Assembly: GCA_002898295.1 (NCBI GenBank)
Contig: BEHX01000009.1
Span: 1 to 64,000, forward strand
Direction of reading: 5' to 3'
DNA: 64,000 nucleotides
Source: a bacterium HR21
GTDB taxonomy: Bacteria; Bacteroidota; Ignavibacteria; Kapaibacteriales; HRBIN21
The notes below the pieces were generated by a model that ran no database searches, had not been told where the DNA came from, and saw only the letters and a program-made list of their open reading frames with translations. This document shows positions 31,421 through 41,214 of this stretch, piece by piece. The first letter of the stretch is position 1. Every line of letters begins with the position of its first letter. Both the position numbers and the translations under genes were made by a program.

Positions 31421-32141
31421 GGGACCGCTGGATGTACTGCTCTTCTTCGTGCAGCGGGAGGAGCTGCCTATCGAAGCAGTTCCGATTGCCCGCCTGGTGG
31501 AGCAATTCATAGCGTATATCCGGTGGGCAGAGGAGCTGGACCTGGAGCTGGCAGCGGAGTTTTTTGACATCGCTGCCGAGCTTCTCCTCATCAAAGCGCG
31601 CTGGCTGTTGCGTCCTCCCGGTGAACGTGGTGCTCCGGAGAAGGAGGAGCCCACCGTTGGGGAGACACCGGAACCGCTTTGGGAGCGCCTGGCTGAGTAT
31701 CGGCGCTACAAGTTTGCAGGAGCGTACCTGCGCCGACGCCTGTATGAGGCGCCGCCCTTCTACGTGCGTACTCTTCCGCTGCGCTGGAAGCCCTGCGGGG
31801 ATGGGGGATGGGAGAACGCGACACGGGAAGCCCTTGTGGAGGCTCTCCGTGAGCTGATGCGCCGGCTCGGACGCGCTGTTTCTCCACTCTCTGTGCCGGA
31901 AGAGCCGGCAGTGGCAGAGTATGCAACCCTCCTGTTGCAATGGGTGCGGCGTTCCGGGCGGGTGTTCTTCTCCGCCCTGCTCCGAGGGCGCTCACGGATG
32001 GAGGTGGTTGTCCTCTTCCTAGCCCTGCTGGAGCTGGCGCACCGAGGGCAGGTGAGCATCGAGCAAGAAGAGCCCTTTGCCGATATCCTTCTCAGCGCGG
32101 AAGTTCCACAGCTCCAGGAGTCTACCCATGGAGGCAACTGA
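31380..32141 (+). CDS. scpA: Segregation and condensation protein A
   Basis: This 253-aa kleisin subunit of the SMC-ScpAB condensin begins RPSSYRVRLPEFEGPLDVLLFF, the family N-terminal signature, has DLELAAEFFDIAAELLLIKARWLL in the SMC-binding helical region and a C-terminal winged-helix-like end (SRMEVVVLFLALLELAHRGQV). The ATG at 31380 lies inside the 3' end of alr (41-bp overlap, different frame). It overlaps scpB by 14 bp. Confidence 0.93.
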   Translation: MRPSSYRVRLPEFEGPLDVLLFFVQREELPIEAVPIARLVEQFIAYIRWAEELDLELAAEFFDIAAELLLIKARWLLRPPGERGAPEKEEPTVGETPEPLWERLAEYRRYKFAGAYLRRRLYEAPPFYVRTLPLRWKPCGDGGWENATREALVEALRELMRRLGRAVSPLSVPEEPAVAEYATLLLQWVRRSGRVFFSALLRGRSRMEVVVLFLALLELAHRGQVSIEQEEPFADILLSAEVPQLQESTHGGN

Positions 32142-32802
32142 GGGCACACTGTCCCGTGTGGTGGAGGCGATTCTTTTTGCGGCAGAGGAGCCTTTGAGCC
32201 CGAGCGAGCTGGTCCTGCGGACATGCGCTGCTGCGGGGTTGCCTGCTGGAGCATTCCGAGAGGAAGAGCTTCTCGAAGTGATTGACAAGCTCAATGCAGA
32301 GCTGCAGGCAACGGGGCGCCCGTATCGAGTTGTGCACAGCGCTGGCAGGTACGTATTGGCGGCAACTCCGGAGGCGGCACAGTGGCTGGAACGGGCGTTT
32401 GCGGGGAAGGCACGACGGCGGCTTTCCCAGGCAGCGCTGGAAGTGTTGGCAATTGTGGCATATCGGCAACCGATTACCCGGGCGGAAATCGACACCATCC
32501 GCGGGGTAAGCTCTGCAGAGGTTGTCCAATCGCTCGTCGAGCGGGGGTTGCTGGCGGTCGTCGGGCGCGCTGCTGCTCCGGGACGTCCGGCACTTTACGG
32601 AACTACTGCGCAGTTTCTCACGCTCTTCGGGCTGACCTCGTTGGAGGAATTACCACCACTGGAGGAGCTCGAACACATGGCTTCCCCCGAGCTCTTTGAG
32701 CCGGCACACCAGGAGCTTCTCGATGCCCAGCTGCACCAGCTGCGCCTGTTCAGCCGTGCGCCCGAACGCACAGCATCCGGGGACGCATCCGAAGAAGCTT
32801 AG
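32128..32802 (+). CDS. scpB: Segregation and condensation protein B
   Basis: This 224-aa partner of ScpA has two winged-helix domains: VVEAILFAAEEPLSPSELV in the first and LSQAALEVLAIVAYRQPITRAEIDTIRGV in the second, then RPALYGTTAQFLTLFGL. The ATG at 32128 with CCAGGAG upstream is chosen over an in-frame start at 32077. Its stop overlaps the stop of convergent bshA by 4 bp. Confidence 0.94.
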   Translation: MEATEGTLSRVVEAILFAAEEPLSPSELVLRTCAAAGLPAGAFREEELLEVIDKLNAELQATGRPYRVVHSAGRYVLAATPEAAQWLERAFAGKARRRLSQAALEVLAIVAYRQPITRAEIDTIRGVSSAEVVQSLVERGLLAVVGRAAAPGRPALYGTTAQFLTLFGLTSLEELPPLEELEHMASPELFEPAHQELLDAQLHQLRLFSRAPERTASGDASEEA

Positions 32803-33944
32803 AGCGAAATCCGTTCCTGTTCCAAGACCCGTTGGTAGAGCCGCTCGTAGAGCGGGACGATGAGTTCTGTATCGAACTCCAAAGCCCGTTGGCGAGCACG
32901 CTCCCGGAAGAGCTGGTGTTTCTTCGGATTGCTGAGCAATTCCAGGCAGTACCGCGCCATGCGGTCGATGTCACCAATCTCTGCCAGAAAGCCTGTCTCA
33001 CCGTGGCGGACAACTTCCGGGATGCCACCGGCGGTCGTCGCCACAACCGGTACACCACAGCTCATTGCCTCCAGCGCTGCCAATCCGAAGCTCTCCGATT
33101 GGCTTGGCAGCAGGAAGATATCAGCAATGGAGAGCAGTTCAGGCGTTACGGGCTGTTTCCCCAAGCAGCGGACGTGCTCATCGACCCCGAGCTGGCGTGC
33201 GAGGCGCTCTGCTTCGCTGCGCTCAGGACCATCGCCGATGAGAATCAGCTTGGCAGGTACAGCAGAGCGGACCTCTGCCAGAATCCGCACGGTGTCGGGC
33301 GAGCGCTTGACCGGTCGAAAGTTGGACACGTGCAGCAGGATGTATTCCCCCTGCGGGGCAAACTGCCGGCGGAGCTCTGGGTTCGGATGTGGGACGAAGG
33401 TACGAGTGTCCACGAAGTTCGGAATGACCTCGATAGGGCGCTGGATGAGGAATTGGTGGCGGGTCTTCTCTGCCAGAAACGAGGAGACCGCCGTGACGGC
33501 ATCAGAGTGTTCCAGGGAGAAGCGCACAACGGGATAGAAGCTGGGCTCGAGCCCGACCAGGGTGATATCGGTGCCGTGCAGCGTGGTGATGACCGGGAGC
33601 ATCATGCCGTGGTGTTCCCACAGCATCCGCTGCGCCAGGTAGCCGCTGATCGCGTGTGGAATAGCATAGTGGACATGCAGGATGTCGAGCCGCTCGTAGC
33701 GGGCAACGTCAACGAGCTTGCCCGCCAGCGCCAGCGAGTAGAGCTGGAACTCGAAAAGCGGGTAGTTCGGCAGCTCCACCTCGTGGAAGAAGATGTTGTC
33801 GTGGAAAGCGTCTAAACGCCAGGGTAAGGCGTATGTGATGAAATGCACCCGGTACCCGCGCCGTGCCAGTGCCTTGCCCAGCTCTGTGGCAACGACGCCG
33901 CTACCGCCGTAGGTCGGATAGCAGACGATGCCGATATGCAGCAT
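32799..33944 (-). CDS. bshA: N-acetyl-alpha-D-glucosaminyl L-malate synthase (BshA), GT4 glycosyltransferase
   Basis: This 381-aa enzyme joins GlcNAc from UDP-GlcNAc to L-malate, the first step of bacillithiol synthesis. The BshA N-terminus CYPTYGGSGVVATELGKALA is present, then HFITYALPWRL, TTLHGTDITLVG and the GT4 donor site SESFGLAALEAMSCGVPVV. The ATG at 33944 (MLHIGIVCYP) has AGAGG upstream. Length fits BshA. bshB and bshC are not in the window. It converges on scpB; about 215 bp with no recognized element separate it from the divergent Omp85-like gene. Confidence 0.9.
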   Translation of the reverse strand: MLHIGIVCYPTYGGSGVVATELGKALARRGYRVHFITYALPWRLDAFHDNIFFHEVELPNYPLFEFQLYSLALAGKLVDVARYERLDILHVHYAIPHAISGYLAQRMLWEHHGMMLPVITTLHGTDITLVGLEPSFYPVVRFSLEHSDAVTAVSSFLAEKTRHQFLIQRPIEVIPNFVDTRTFVPHPNPELRRQFAPQGEYILLHVSNFRPVKRSPDTVRILAEVRSAVPAKLILIGDGPERSEAERLARQLGVDEHVRCLGKQPVTPELLSIADIFLLPSQSESFGLAALEAMSCGVPVVATTAGGIPEVVRHGETGFLAEIGDIDRMARYCLELLSNPKKHQLFRERARQRALEFDTELIVPLYERLYQRVLEQERISL

Positions 33945-34159
33945 GGGAACCTCTGCCGTGGGGTTGGGGGACATGCGTGTGCCGATGCGGCTCGAACGGC
34001 TTGCCTGCTTCTGGGTCGGGCTATTTCGACGCACAGGTGGTTGCTGCATTGGGGCGCACCCGCCGTGGTGCTCTGCGGTGGTCTGCACGCTGGTAGAGAC
34101 TCCCGCCGGTGGTGGCGGAGAAGGTCTACGGTCCAGCAGTATCCCATCGGGAGGAGGTG

Positions 34160-35860
34160 ATGGGCAGGAGAGCTGGGAGCGTGCGGAGAGCCGGATGCGT
34201 ATGGTTGGGGATGGGAATCCTTTTGGCAGGGAGCCTACCGTTGAGAGCAGCCGATAGTGTCTGGGTTGCTGGGGTTGAGGTTCGCTCAGGGATTGAGGGA
34301 CTTGCTGAGGTCCGGCTCTGCCTCCAGCCGCGGCAACGCTATCCCTGGGAGCGCTTCCGGGAGTGTGTCCGTGAGGATAGTCTCCGGCTTCTCCGGTGGG
34401 TACAGGAGCAGGGCTATTGGTTTGCACGGCTCTCTCTCCGGTGGGATGCTCAGCAGGGGTGGATGTGCTACGAGCTGGAGCCGGGTCAGAGAGTGCGTAT
34501 TGGCGCCGTGCGGGTGACCGTTGTACCCGATACACCTGCTGCTCTCGAGCAGCCGCTCCGGTGGAGCGCTGAGCAGGTCTTGGCTGGGGCAGCTTCCCGG
34601 AGCCGGGTTGAGGCGTTTTTGGACACGCTCCTCCGCAGTGCTATGGCTGCCGGTTATCCCGAAGCGTGGGCTGATATTGCAGAAGTGCGGCTTGCAGGAA
34701 CCGAAGTGGAGCTCCGTGTTGTGCTCTCTCTTGGGGAGCCAGCTACTGCCGATACGCTGCTTTTCCAGGGTGTGGAGCCGACGGGGATAGGCTTCCTGCA
34801 ACGGTGGGTGGCTCTCCCGAGCAAGGCGCCGGTTTCCGAAGACATGCTGCGGGCAGCGCAGAAGCGCCTGGAACAGCTGGGCTGGCTGGAGCTGGTGGAA
34901 CCTCCACAGCTTTTCCGTATAGCCGACGGGCGCTGGGGAGTGCTCTTCCGCGTGCGTGAGCGTGCCACCGCACGATTCGATGGATTTCTCGGCTATGCCC
35001 CGGCAGCGGGTTGGAACGGCATGCTCCAGGCGCGGCTGGATAATCTCTTCGGTACGGGGCGCTCCGGGACTCTGCGGTGGTACCGGGCGGGAGCGCAGCT
35101 GCAGGAGCTTCTGCTCCAGTACGAGGAGCCGTTTCCGCCGTTTGCCCTGATACGCGGACGCTTTGAGATGCGGCAGCACGACACGCTCTACACCGAAGTG
35201 GGTTGGGAGCTGGGGTTTCGATGGCTGGGGACGCTCGCTCACGGATGGTGGCTGGAACTGGTCGGAGGACGGCGTCGAGTTGAGCCCTCGGGGGTTGCAT
35301 CTCTTGCACCGAGCCTGAGTTGGTATGGCGGTGTGGGAGCCGAATTGCAGCGCTTGCAGCCCCGGGACAATCCCGTCCGTGGCGTGCTGCTCCGGGTGTT
35401 CCCCACTGTACGGTGGCAGCGCGTTTTGGGCTCCTCACAGGGACAGCGCGGGCGCTTCGCTTCGGCGCTCGATGCCGAGGTCTTTCTCCCGGTGCGGTTC
35501 CCCTTCGTGGTGCGTCTCCATGGGCATGGGCGCCTGCTGTGGGGCAGGACATTGCAGCGGGAGGAATTCTACCGGCTCGGGGGTGTCCAGACGCTGCGGG
35601 GCTATCGGGAAGCCCAGTTCCTCAGCCCCCGGGCAGGCTGGGGTGGGATCGAAGGACGGTGGGTGCTGGGAGGGCACGACCATGTGGGGGCTTTCGTCGA
35701 GCTCGGCTGGATTGATTCTGTCGGGTGGCGCCACGGGTTCGGATTGCAGTGGCAGTTCCACACAGCCGTGGGAGTGCTCCAGCTCTCCCTGGCTTGGGGC
35801 AGGGATGACCGGCTGCAGGAGGCAAAACTCGGGGTCAGAGTGCTCGATGGAGCGCTCTAG
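34160..35860 (+). CDS. Omp85-family outer-membrane protein (BamA/TamA-like)
   Basis: This 566-aa protein has a signal peptide ending near LPLRAAD, about three POTRA-like beta-alpha segments (about residues 30-270, for example VRLCLQPRQRYPWERFREC and APVSEDMLRAAQKRLEQLGW) and a beta-barrel with the conserved loop-6 motif GGVQTLRGYRE near residue 480. It is shorter than canonical BamA, suggesting a TamA-like or specialized assembly or secretion role. GGAGGAGG lies just upstream of the ATG. dacB starts inside its last codons. Confidence 0.82.
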   Translation: MGRRAGSVRRAGCVWLGMGILLAGSLPLRAADSVWVAGVEVRSGIEGLAEVRLCLQPRQRYPWERFRECVREDSLRLLRWVQEQGYWFARLSLRWDAQQGWMCYELEPGQRVRIGAVRVTVVPDTPAALEQPLRWSAEQVLAGAASRSRVEAFLDTLLRSAMAAGYPEAWADIAEVRLAGTEVELRVVLSLGEPATADTLLFQGVEPTGIGFLQRWVALPSKAPVSEDMLRAAQKRLEQLGWLELVEPPQLFRIADGRWGVLFRVRERATARFDGFLGYAPAAGWNGMLQARLDNLFGTGRSGTLRWYRAGAQLQELLLQYEEPFPPFALIRGRFEMRQHDTLYTEVGWELGFRWLGTLAHGWWLELVGGRRRVEPSGVASLAPSLSWYGGVGAELQRLQPRDNPVRGVLLRVFPTVRWQRVLGSSQGQRGRFASALDAEVFLPVRFPFVVRLHGHGRLLWGRTLQREEFYRLGGVQTLRGYREAQFLSPRAGWGGIEGRWVLGGHDHVGAFVELGWIDSVGWRHGFGLQWQFHTAVGVLQLSLAWGRDDRLQEAKLGVRVLDGAL

Positions 35861-37361
35861 CAACGCAATTTCGCGCCGTCCAATGCCTGGCTTGTGCCGA
35901 CATAGCTGCTATCTGGGGCTGCTCATCTTCCTGGCTGGCATTGTGCCGCTCTGGGGGTGGTGTTCGCGGGAGGATAGTACTGCTGCTCTCAGTGCATTGC
36001 GGGCGCGAGTGCAGGCGCTGGTAGAACAGCTGCAGCAGCGCGCACGTGTCGGGGTGCTCGTCAGTGATGTTGCCGGGCGACGCTATTTCGAACACGGGGC
36101 AGAGCAATTGCTGGTTCCTGCCTCCGTGACGAAGCTCTTCTGGAGTGTGGCGGCGCTGGCAGTGTTGGGGGATTCCGCTGTGATTCGCACAGCCCTCTAC
36201 GCCGATGCCTTGCCGAGGGCTGATGGGACGCTCTCTGGGAACCTCTACCTTGTTGGCGGCGGAGATGCCCTGCTGACAGTGCAGGAGCTCGAAGAACTGG
36301 CAGCGCAGCTGGTCCGGCGTGGTGTCCGGCGCATTACCGGCGCGGTGCTGGGCGATGGGACGCTCTTCGATGGGCAGCGTACTCGGCTCCAGTATAGCGG
36401 CGATAGCGACCCGGTCGAGCCGCTACCCCCGATTACAGCGCTGGGCTTCAATCGAAATGAGGTGCGGGTGCTCGTTAGCGCCACCGGCAGGAGGGTGACG
36501 GCGCAGACAATCCCGGTTTCTCCTGGGTTTGTGGTGGATGTCTCGGGCGTGCGCATCCGAAAGGGTGCCCGGCGAGGACGGCAGCGAGTGGTTCTCTCTG
36601 CCCGGAGTGTGATGCGCAGAGGGGTTCAGTACATCGTCGTCTCCGGATGGATTGCGGCTCGGGGGACATGGTCACTGGGAGTGCCAATGGAGAAACCGGA
36701 GGTTGCCGCGGCAGCGACCCTTGTTCAGCGGCTCCGGGCAGCGGGAATCCGCGTTGAGGGTGGCTTCGGCGAAGGGAAGTGCCCACCGGGGGCAACGCTC
36801 CTGGGGCTATGGGAGCGCCCGCTGGCGGAATTGCTGGCAGCGGTCAACAAGGAGAGTGACAACTTCGTTGCTGAACACCTCTTCAAACTGCTCGGCGCGC
36901 GAGCTGCAGGCAGCGGGACTCATGCAGAACGAGCGCGGCGGCTGCTGCAGGCACTCCTCTCCCGCTGGGGAATCCCGTGCCAGGGATGTGCGCTCTGGGA
37001 TGGGTCCGGGCTTTCGCGCCGCAATCGAGTCAGTGCCGCCGATGTGGTCGGGATGCTGCGCGCGGTGTTTCAGCTCCCGATTGCCGATGCCCTGTGCCGG
37101 AGTTTGTCTATTGCCGGGGTTGATGGGACACTCAAGCAGCGCCTGCAACAGACACAAGCCCAAGCTCGGGTATGGGCAAAGACAGGAACGCTGCGCAACG
37201 CCAGTGCTCTGGCAGGCTATGTTCTGACGGCGGACGGGGATCCGCTGGTCTTTGCCATTTTGAGCTTCGGGGTGGTGTCTCGCGCAAAAGCGTTAGAGGA
37301 TTCGCTGGTGGCAACCCTTGCCCGCTTCTCCTTCTGTGGGGCGGGGACTCAGAGCCGGTAG
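35847..37361 (+). CDS. dacB: D-alanyl-D-alanine carboxypeptidase/endopeptidase (PBP4, peptidase S13)
   Basis: This 504-aa periplasmic enzyme cleaves D-Ala-D-Ala peptides or cross-links in peptidoglycan. The serine-protease motifs are SVTK (near residue 95), ESDN, and KTGT near the C-terminus, with the large S13 insertion domain between the first two. The N-terminal hydrophobic segment (LGLLIFLAGIVPLWG) is followed by a Cys, so it may be a lipoprotein. Start could be ATG 35847, overlapping the Omp85-like gene by 14 bp, or ATG 35883. The 3' end overlaps the convergent acyltransferase gene by 13 bp. Confidence 0.92.
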   Translation: MERSSNAISRRPMPGLCRHSCYLGLLIFLAGIVPLWGWCSREDSTAALSALRARVQALVEQLQQRARVGVLVSDVAGRRYFEHGAEQLLVPASVTKLFWSVAALAVLGDSAVIRTALYADALPRADGTLSGNLYLVGGGDALLTVQELEELAAQLVRRGVRRITGAVLGDGTLFDGQRTRLQYSGDSDPVEPLPPITALGFNRNEVRVLVSATGRRVTAQTIPVSPGFVVDVSGVRIRKGARRGRQRVVLSARSVMRRGVQYIVVSGWIAARGTWSLGVPMEKPEVAAAATLVQRLRAAGIRVEGGFGEGKCPPGATLLGLWERPLAELLAAVNKESDNFVAEHLFKLLGARAAGSGTHAERARRLLQALLSRWGIPCQGCALWDGSGLSRRNRVSAADVVGMLRAVFQLPIADALCRSLSIAGVDGTLKQRLQQTQAQARVWAKTGTLRNASALAGYVLTADGDPLVFAILSFGVVSRAKALEDSLVATLARFSFCGAGTQSR

Positions 37362-38005
37362 CGCTGATACAGGGAGGGCAGGGACCCCCCGGAGAGGAGG
37401 TGCTGCTGGTAATTGTAAAGCGAGAGCAACCGCTGACTGCACCGGTGGACCAGGGTCGCCGGAGTATGGTGCGGATCCCACAGCTCCGGCTCTCCGATCA
37501 AGAGGTAGCATGCCGGATCGGTCTGCAGCAGGTGGTAGCTCCAGACAACCGGAGCCAAGGCGATGGGGGTGGGGGACGAATGTACGAGATCGGCGCAGCT
37601 CCAGAGGGCTTCTGTCTCACCGATGCTCAGAACAGTTCCCGTTGCGAAGACCCACAGGACCGTTCTGGGATGGAGCAGGCGCGGCAGGAGTCCGGGCAGT
37701 AGCTCTTGGACGGCAGGGAGATTATCCCACGGGAAGATGACCGCACCCAAGAAGCGCAGCATGCGCAGGTGTTGCAACTGCTGTGGGTGGATGAGGAAGA
37801 GGCTACGGAGTCGGAAGAAGCGCTGCGAGAGTACCACCGCCAACGCGACGTCGCTCCAGCCATTGTGCGAGCAGTAGAGCAGAAGGGGAGTCCGAGCCGA
37901 ACCATTCCGCCACGGACGCAGATGGTGGCTACCGGCAATGTAAATCTGCGGGAAGAGGTGCCGAAGGCGGCGCCGGAGGCGCTCTGTCAACATCCAGCGG
38001 AGCAT
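37349..38005 (-). CDS. PlsC-like acyltransferase
   Basis: This 218-aa protein carries the acyltransferase HX4D motif in CSHNGWSDVALAV near residue 46, with a basic N-terminus and a hydrophobic stretch (LRSLFLIHPQQL). The second family motif, normally a PEGT-type loop, appears as VFATGTV, so the enzyme is divergent and its acyl acceptor is unknown. Start is uncertain: ATG 38005 has GGAGGG about 12 bp upstream, ATG 37993 is next. The gene is divergent from mnmA and convergent with dacB (13-bp overlap). Confidence 0.7.
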   Translation of the reverse strand: MLRWMLTERLRRRLRHLFPQIYIAGSHHLRPWRNGSARTPLLLYCSHNGWSDVALAVVLSQRFFRLRSLFLIHPQQLQHLRMLRFLGAVIFPWDNLPAVQELLPGLLPRLLHPRTVLWVFATGTVLSIGETEALWSCADLVHSSPTPIALAPVVWSYHLLQTDPACYLLIGEPELWDPHHTPATLVHRCSQRLLSLYNYQQHLLSGGSLPSLYQRYRL

Positions 38006-38082
38006 CCGCTCTGCACGCCCTCCACGGCTGCTGCAGGTGGTTCGTCTCTGCGCCCAGGAAATTACGGAGTCAGACCAAACAA

Positions 38083-39258
38083 ATGCGCCGGAAGCGTACA
38101 CGGGTGCTCGTTGGAATGTCCGGAGGGGTGGACTCCTCCGTAGCGGCAGCATTGTTGCTGGAGCAGGGCTACGAGGTGATCGGAGTCACCATCAAGACCT
38201 ACAACTACGAGGAGGTCGGTGGCAACGTTGGCAATGAGTCCAGCTGCTGCTCGCTGGAGGGCATCAATGATGCGCGGCGGGTCTGCCTGCTGCTGGGTAT
38301 CCCGCACCTCGTGGTGGACTTCACTGAGCCCTTCCGGCAGCAGATCATCGAGGGGTTTGTGGAGGAGTACTTCCGTGGGCGCACGCCGAACCCGTGTGTG
38401 CGGTGTAATCGTGCCATCAAGTGGGCAGAGCTCCTGCGCAAGGCGGATGCTCTCGGGGCGGAGTACATCGCTACGGGGCACTACGCGCGGCTCTTCTACG
38501 ATGCAGACCGCGGGCGCTATCGGCTTCTGCGTGGGCGCGACACCCGCAAGGACCAGTCCTATGCCCTCTGGATGCTGCCTCAGGAGTTCCTGGCACGCAC
38601 GCTCTTCCCACTCGGGGAGCTGACAAAGGAGCAGGTGCGGCAGGAGGCGCAGCGGCGAGGACTGCCGATTGCCCAGAAGGCAGAGAGCTTCGAGCTGTGT
38701 TTTGTGCCCGATAACGACTACCGCCGCTTCTTGCGGCAGTATGCTCCGGAGCGTTCCGAGCGCCTCCGTGGCGGGATCATTCTCCGCGACGGGCGCCCTG
38801 TGGGGCGGCATGAGGGCTATCCTTTCTACACCATTGGGCAGCGACGTGGACTGGGAATCTCGGCTCCGGAGCCCCTCTACGTGCTCGACATCCTGCCGCA
38901 GGACAATGTCCTGGTAGTCGGTCCGGAGTCACAGCTCTACCACCAGGGACTCGTTGCCCGGGAAGTCAACCTCGTTGCCGTCGAGGCGCTTCCCCCGGAG
39001 GGGATCCGCTGTACGGCAAAGATTCGCTACAAGGACGAGGGCGGAATGGCAACCGCCTGGCAGGATACCGAGGGACGGCTCTGGGTTCGTTTCGATACCC
39101 CGCGGCGGGCAATTACACCGGGACAGTCCGTCGTCCTCTACGATGGGCAGGAGCTTCTCGGAGGCGGTGTCATCGAAGCGTGGTGTGACGAATTTCCAGA
39201 GGCTTTCCCCGCGGTGCACAACGCCCAGGACACGGTGCCTGCGGCAGGCTACTCGTAA
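38083..39258 (+). CDS. mnmA: tRNA-specific 2-thiouridylase
   Basis: This 391-aa enzyme thiolates U34 of tRNA-Lys, Glu and Gln using a persulfide donor. The ATP-pyrophosphatase motif GMSGGVDSS is at the N-terminus, catalytic Cys residues occur in TPNPCVRCN and ESFELCFV, and GHYAR plus the TIGQRRGLGI block are conserved. tRNA-Glu(UUC), one of its substrates, is encoded at 61065-61136. It ends with a 10-bp overlap of the convergent ABC permease gene. Confidence 0.96.
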   Translation: MRRKRTRVLVGMSGGVDSSVAAALLLEQGYEVIGVTIKTYNYEEVGGNVGNESSCCSLEGINDARRVCLLLGIPHLVVDFTEPFRQQIIEGFVEEYFRGRTPNPCVRCNRAIKWAELLRKADALGAEYIATGHYARLFYDADRGRYRLLRGRDTRKDQSYALWMLPQEFLARTLFPLGELTKEQVRQEAQRRGLPIAQKAESFELCFVPDNDYRRFLRQYAPERSERLRGGIILRDGRPVGRHEGYPFYTIGQRRGLGISAPEPLYVLDILPQDNVLVVGPESQLYHQGLVAREVNLVAVEALPPEGIRCTAKIRYKDEGGMATAWQDTEGRLWVRFDTPRRAITPGQSVVLYDGQELLGGGVIEAWCDEFPEAFPAVHNAQDTVPAAGYS

Positions 39259-40490
39259 CGCAGGGCGGCAATTGGGTCCAGACGAGCAGCCCGCAGTGCC
39301 GGAGCCCATCCGGCCAGAATCCCTGCGGTGAACGCCACAGCGAGGGCAATCCCGACGTGTTGCGGCGGAATGTACGACGTCAAAAACTCCGCCTCCGGAA
39401 ATGCATGGGCAATACCGAAGGCGAGAAGGTTCCCCAGCATCAGCGCACCAACCGCTCCAGCACTGCAGAGGAGTCCTGCTTCCACGAGGAACTGCAGGGC
39501 AATGGAGCTCCGGCGTGCCCCCACAGCCTTCCGAATCCCGATCTCAGCAGTGCGCTCCACAACGGAGACGAACATGATGTTGACAATCCCGATGATGCCC
39601 ACCAGGAACGAGAGCATAGACATCCCGAGCCCGACCCCCCAGACCGCTTGCCGCAACCCCGCAATTTCCTCACGGAACGCCTGTGTTTCGTTGATTGCGA
39701 AATCATCGGGAGCCTCTGGCGCCAGATTGCGAATGCGCCGCATCAGTCCCCGAATCTCGTCCCGCACCTCCTCCATGCGCTCCTCTGAGCCCGCCTTGAC
39801 GGCAATGGAGAACGAGCGATTCGCGCTCCCGAAAAGGTGTAAGAAGGTTGGCAGGGGAATCAGGATTTGCTTGTCCACGAATTGGATGAACGTCGTGCCC
39901 CGCTTCTCGATGACGCCGATGACCTGGAAGGGATGCCCGGCAATGCGGATTGTCTTCCCGAGAGGGTTCTCGGCAGGGAAGAGCTGCTGGGCAACGGCAT
40001 AGCCCAGGACAGCAACCCGTGCACTGGTCCGATCTTCGCTTGGGGAGAAGAAACGCCCGTGTTCGACAGCTCCGGCAGGGGTGCGCCCGTAGTCGCTCAG
40101 TGTCCCCATGACGGGGACGTCTGTGGTGGATTGGTCTCGGTACGCTATGCGTAGCCCCCAGGCTCGGACCAGAGGGACGGCAAGCTCAGCGCCGGTCAGT
40201 TCCTCAACGAGTGCTCGGGCTTGGGCGTAGGTGATGTTCTTGCGTGAGCGCACCTCTGTCCAGCGGGTTCGTCCGCTCCAGTCCCACTTGTCCACGTAGA
40301 GCATGTCCGGACCGATGAGCGTGATGGTGCGCTCCAGAGCTGTGTCCAAGCCGGAGAGGAACCAACCCATGAGCGACACGAAGAGCACGCCGATCGCAAT
40401 TCCGACACTGGTCAAGAGCGAGCGGAAGAAGTTTGCCCGGATGGCGTCCAATGCGACCGCAACGGCTTCACGCAATTCGCTCAGCGTCAT
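39249..40490 (-). CDS. ABC transporter permease, MacB/FtsX type
   Basis: This 413-aa inner-membrane permease has the MacB architecture: one N-terminal helix ([21 protein letters not shown]), a large periplasmic domain (about residues 50-280) and three C-terminal helices with [19 protein letters not shown], the coupling segment. It is encoded separately from its ATPase. The ATG at 40490 overlaps the ATPase gene by 23 bp. It is the last gene of a six-gene operon starting at 45625. Confidence 0.93.
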   Translation of the reverse strand: MTLSELREAVAVALDAIRANFFRSLLTSVGIAIGVLFVSLMGWFLSGLDTALERTITLIGPDMLYVDKWDWSGRTRWTEVRSRKNITYAQARALVEELTGAELAVPLVRAWGLRIAYRDQSTTDVPVMGTLSDYGRTPAGAVEHGRFFSPSEDRTSARVAVLGYAVAQQLFPAENPLGKTIRIAGHPFQVIGVIEKRGTTFIQFVDKQILIPLPTFLHLFGSANRSFSIAVKAGSEERMEEVRDEIRGLMRRIRNLAPEAPDDFAINETQAFREEIAGLRQAVWGVGLGMSMLSFLVGIIGIVNIMFVSVVERTAEIGIRKAVGARRSSIALQFLVEAGLLCSAGAVGALMLGNLLAFGIAHAFPEAEFLTSYIPPQHVGIALAVAFTAGILAGWAPALRAARLDPIAALRYE

Positions 40491-41214
40491 CGGTGCTCTG
40501 GAGGGCTTTCTGACCAGAGATGGGCGTGGGGTTGAGGGCATCATCTTCGATGAGTCCGTCGCGGATGCGCACGATGCGGCGTGCATAGCGCGCCACGTGC
40601 TCCTCGTGGGTGACGATGACGAGCGTATTCCCGCGCTGCCACAGTTCAGTGAACAGGCGCATGATGTCATTGCCCGTTGCTGTGTCCAAGTTGCCCGTCG
40701 GTTCGTCTGCCAAGATGAGCGAGGGCTCAATGACGAGTGCACGGGCAATAGCCACCCGCTGACGCTGTCCACCGGAGAGCTCGTTGGGGCGGTGGAAGAG
40801 GCGGTTACCCAGACCGACGGCTTCCAGAGCCTGGCGTGCCCGACGGCGGCGCTCCTCTGCGGGAACTCCTGCGTAGATGAGCGGGAGCTCTACATTCTTC
40901 AGCGCTGTTGCTCGCGGCAGGAGGTTGAAGGTCTGGAAGACAAAGCCGATTTCCCGGTTCCGGATGCGTGCCAGCTCATCATCGTCGAGCCGGCTGACAT
41001 CCTGCCCGCGGAACAGGTAGCGCCCTGAGGTCGGAGTATCCAAGCAGCCGAGGATGTGCATCAGGGTGGATTTGCCCGAACCCGATGGTCCCATGATGGC
41101 GACGTACTCATTCGCGTCGATGCGGAGCGAGATCCCGCGCAGGGCATGGACCTCTTCTGCCCCAAGCCGGTAGACCTTCGTGACGTTTTCCAGCACGATC
41201 AGTGGGTGCTTCAT
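40468..41214 (-). CDS. ABC transporter ATP-binding protein, MacB/LolD type
   Basis: This 248-aa ATPase has Walker [10 protein letters not shown], the signature [14 protein letters not shown] and Walker [10 protein letters not shown], plus an H-loop (VTHEEHVA). It would power the adjacent MacB-type permease in a tripartite efflux or export system. The ATG overlaps the adaptor stop (ATGA at 41211-41214), implying translational coupling. Confidence 0.95.
   Translation of the reverse strand: MKHPLIVLENVTKVYRLGAEEVHALRGISLRIDANEYVAIMGPSGSGKSTLMHILGCLDTPTSGRYLFRGQDVSRLDDDELARIRNREIGFVFQTFNLLPRATALKNVELPLIYAGVPAEERRRRARQALEAVGLGNRLFHRPNELSGGQRQRVAIARALVIEPSLILADEPTGNLDTATGNDIMRLFTELWQRGNTLVIVTHEEHVARYARRIVRIRDGLIEDDALNPTPISGQKALQSTDDAERIA

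Noticed and set aside
33945-34159. Small gene in the 215-bp bshA/Omp85 divergent gap
   Set aside because: Open frames there are upstream extensions of bshA or the Omp85-like gene with no ribosome binding site or conserved pattern.
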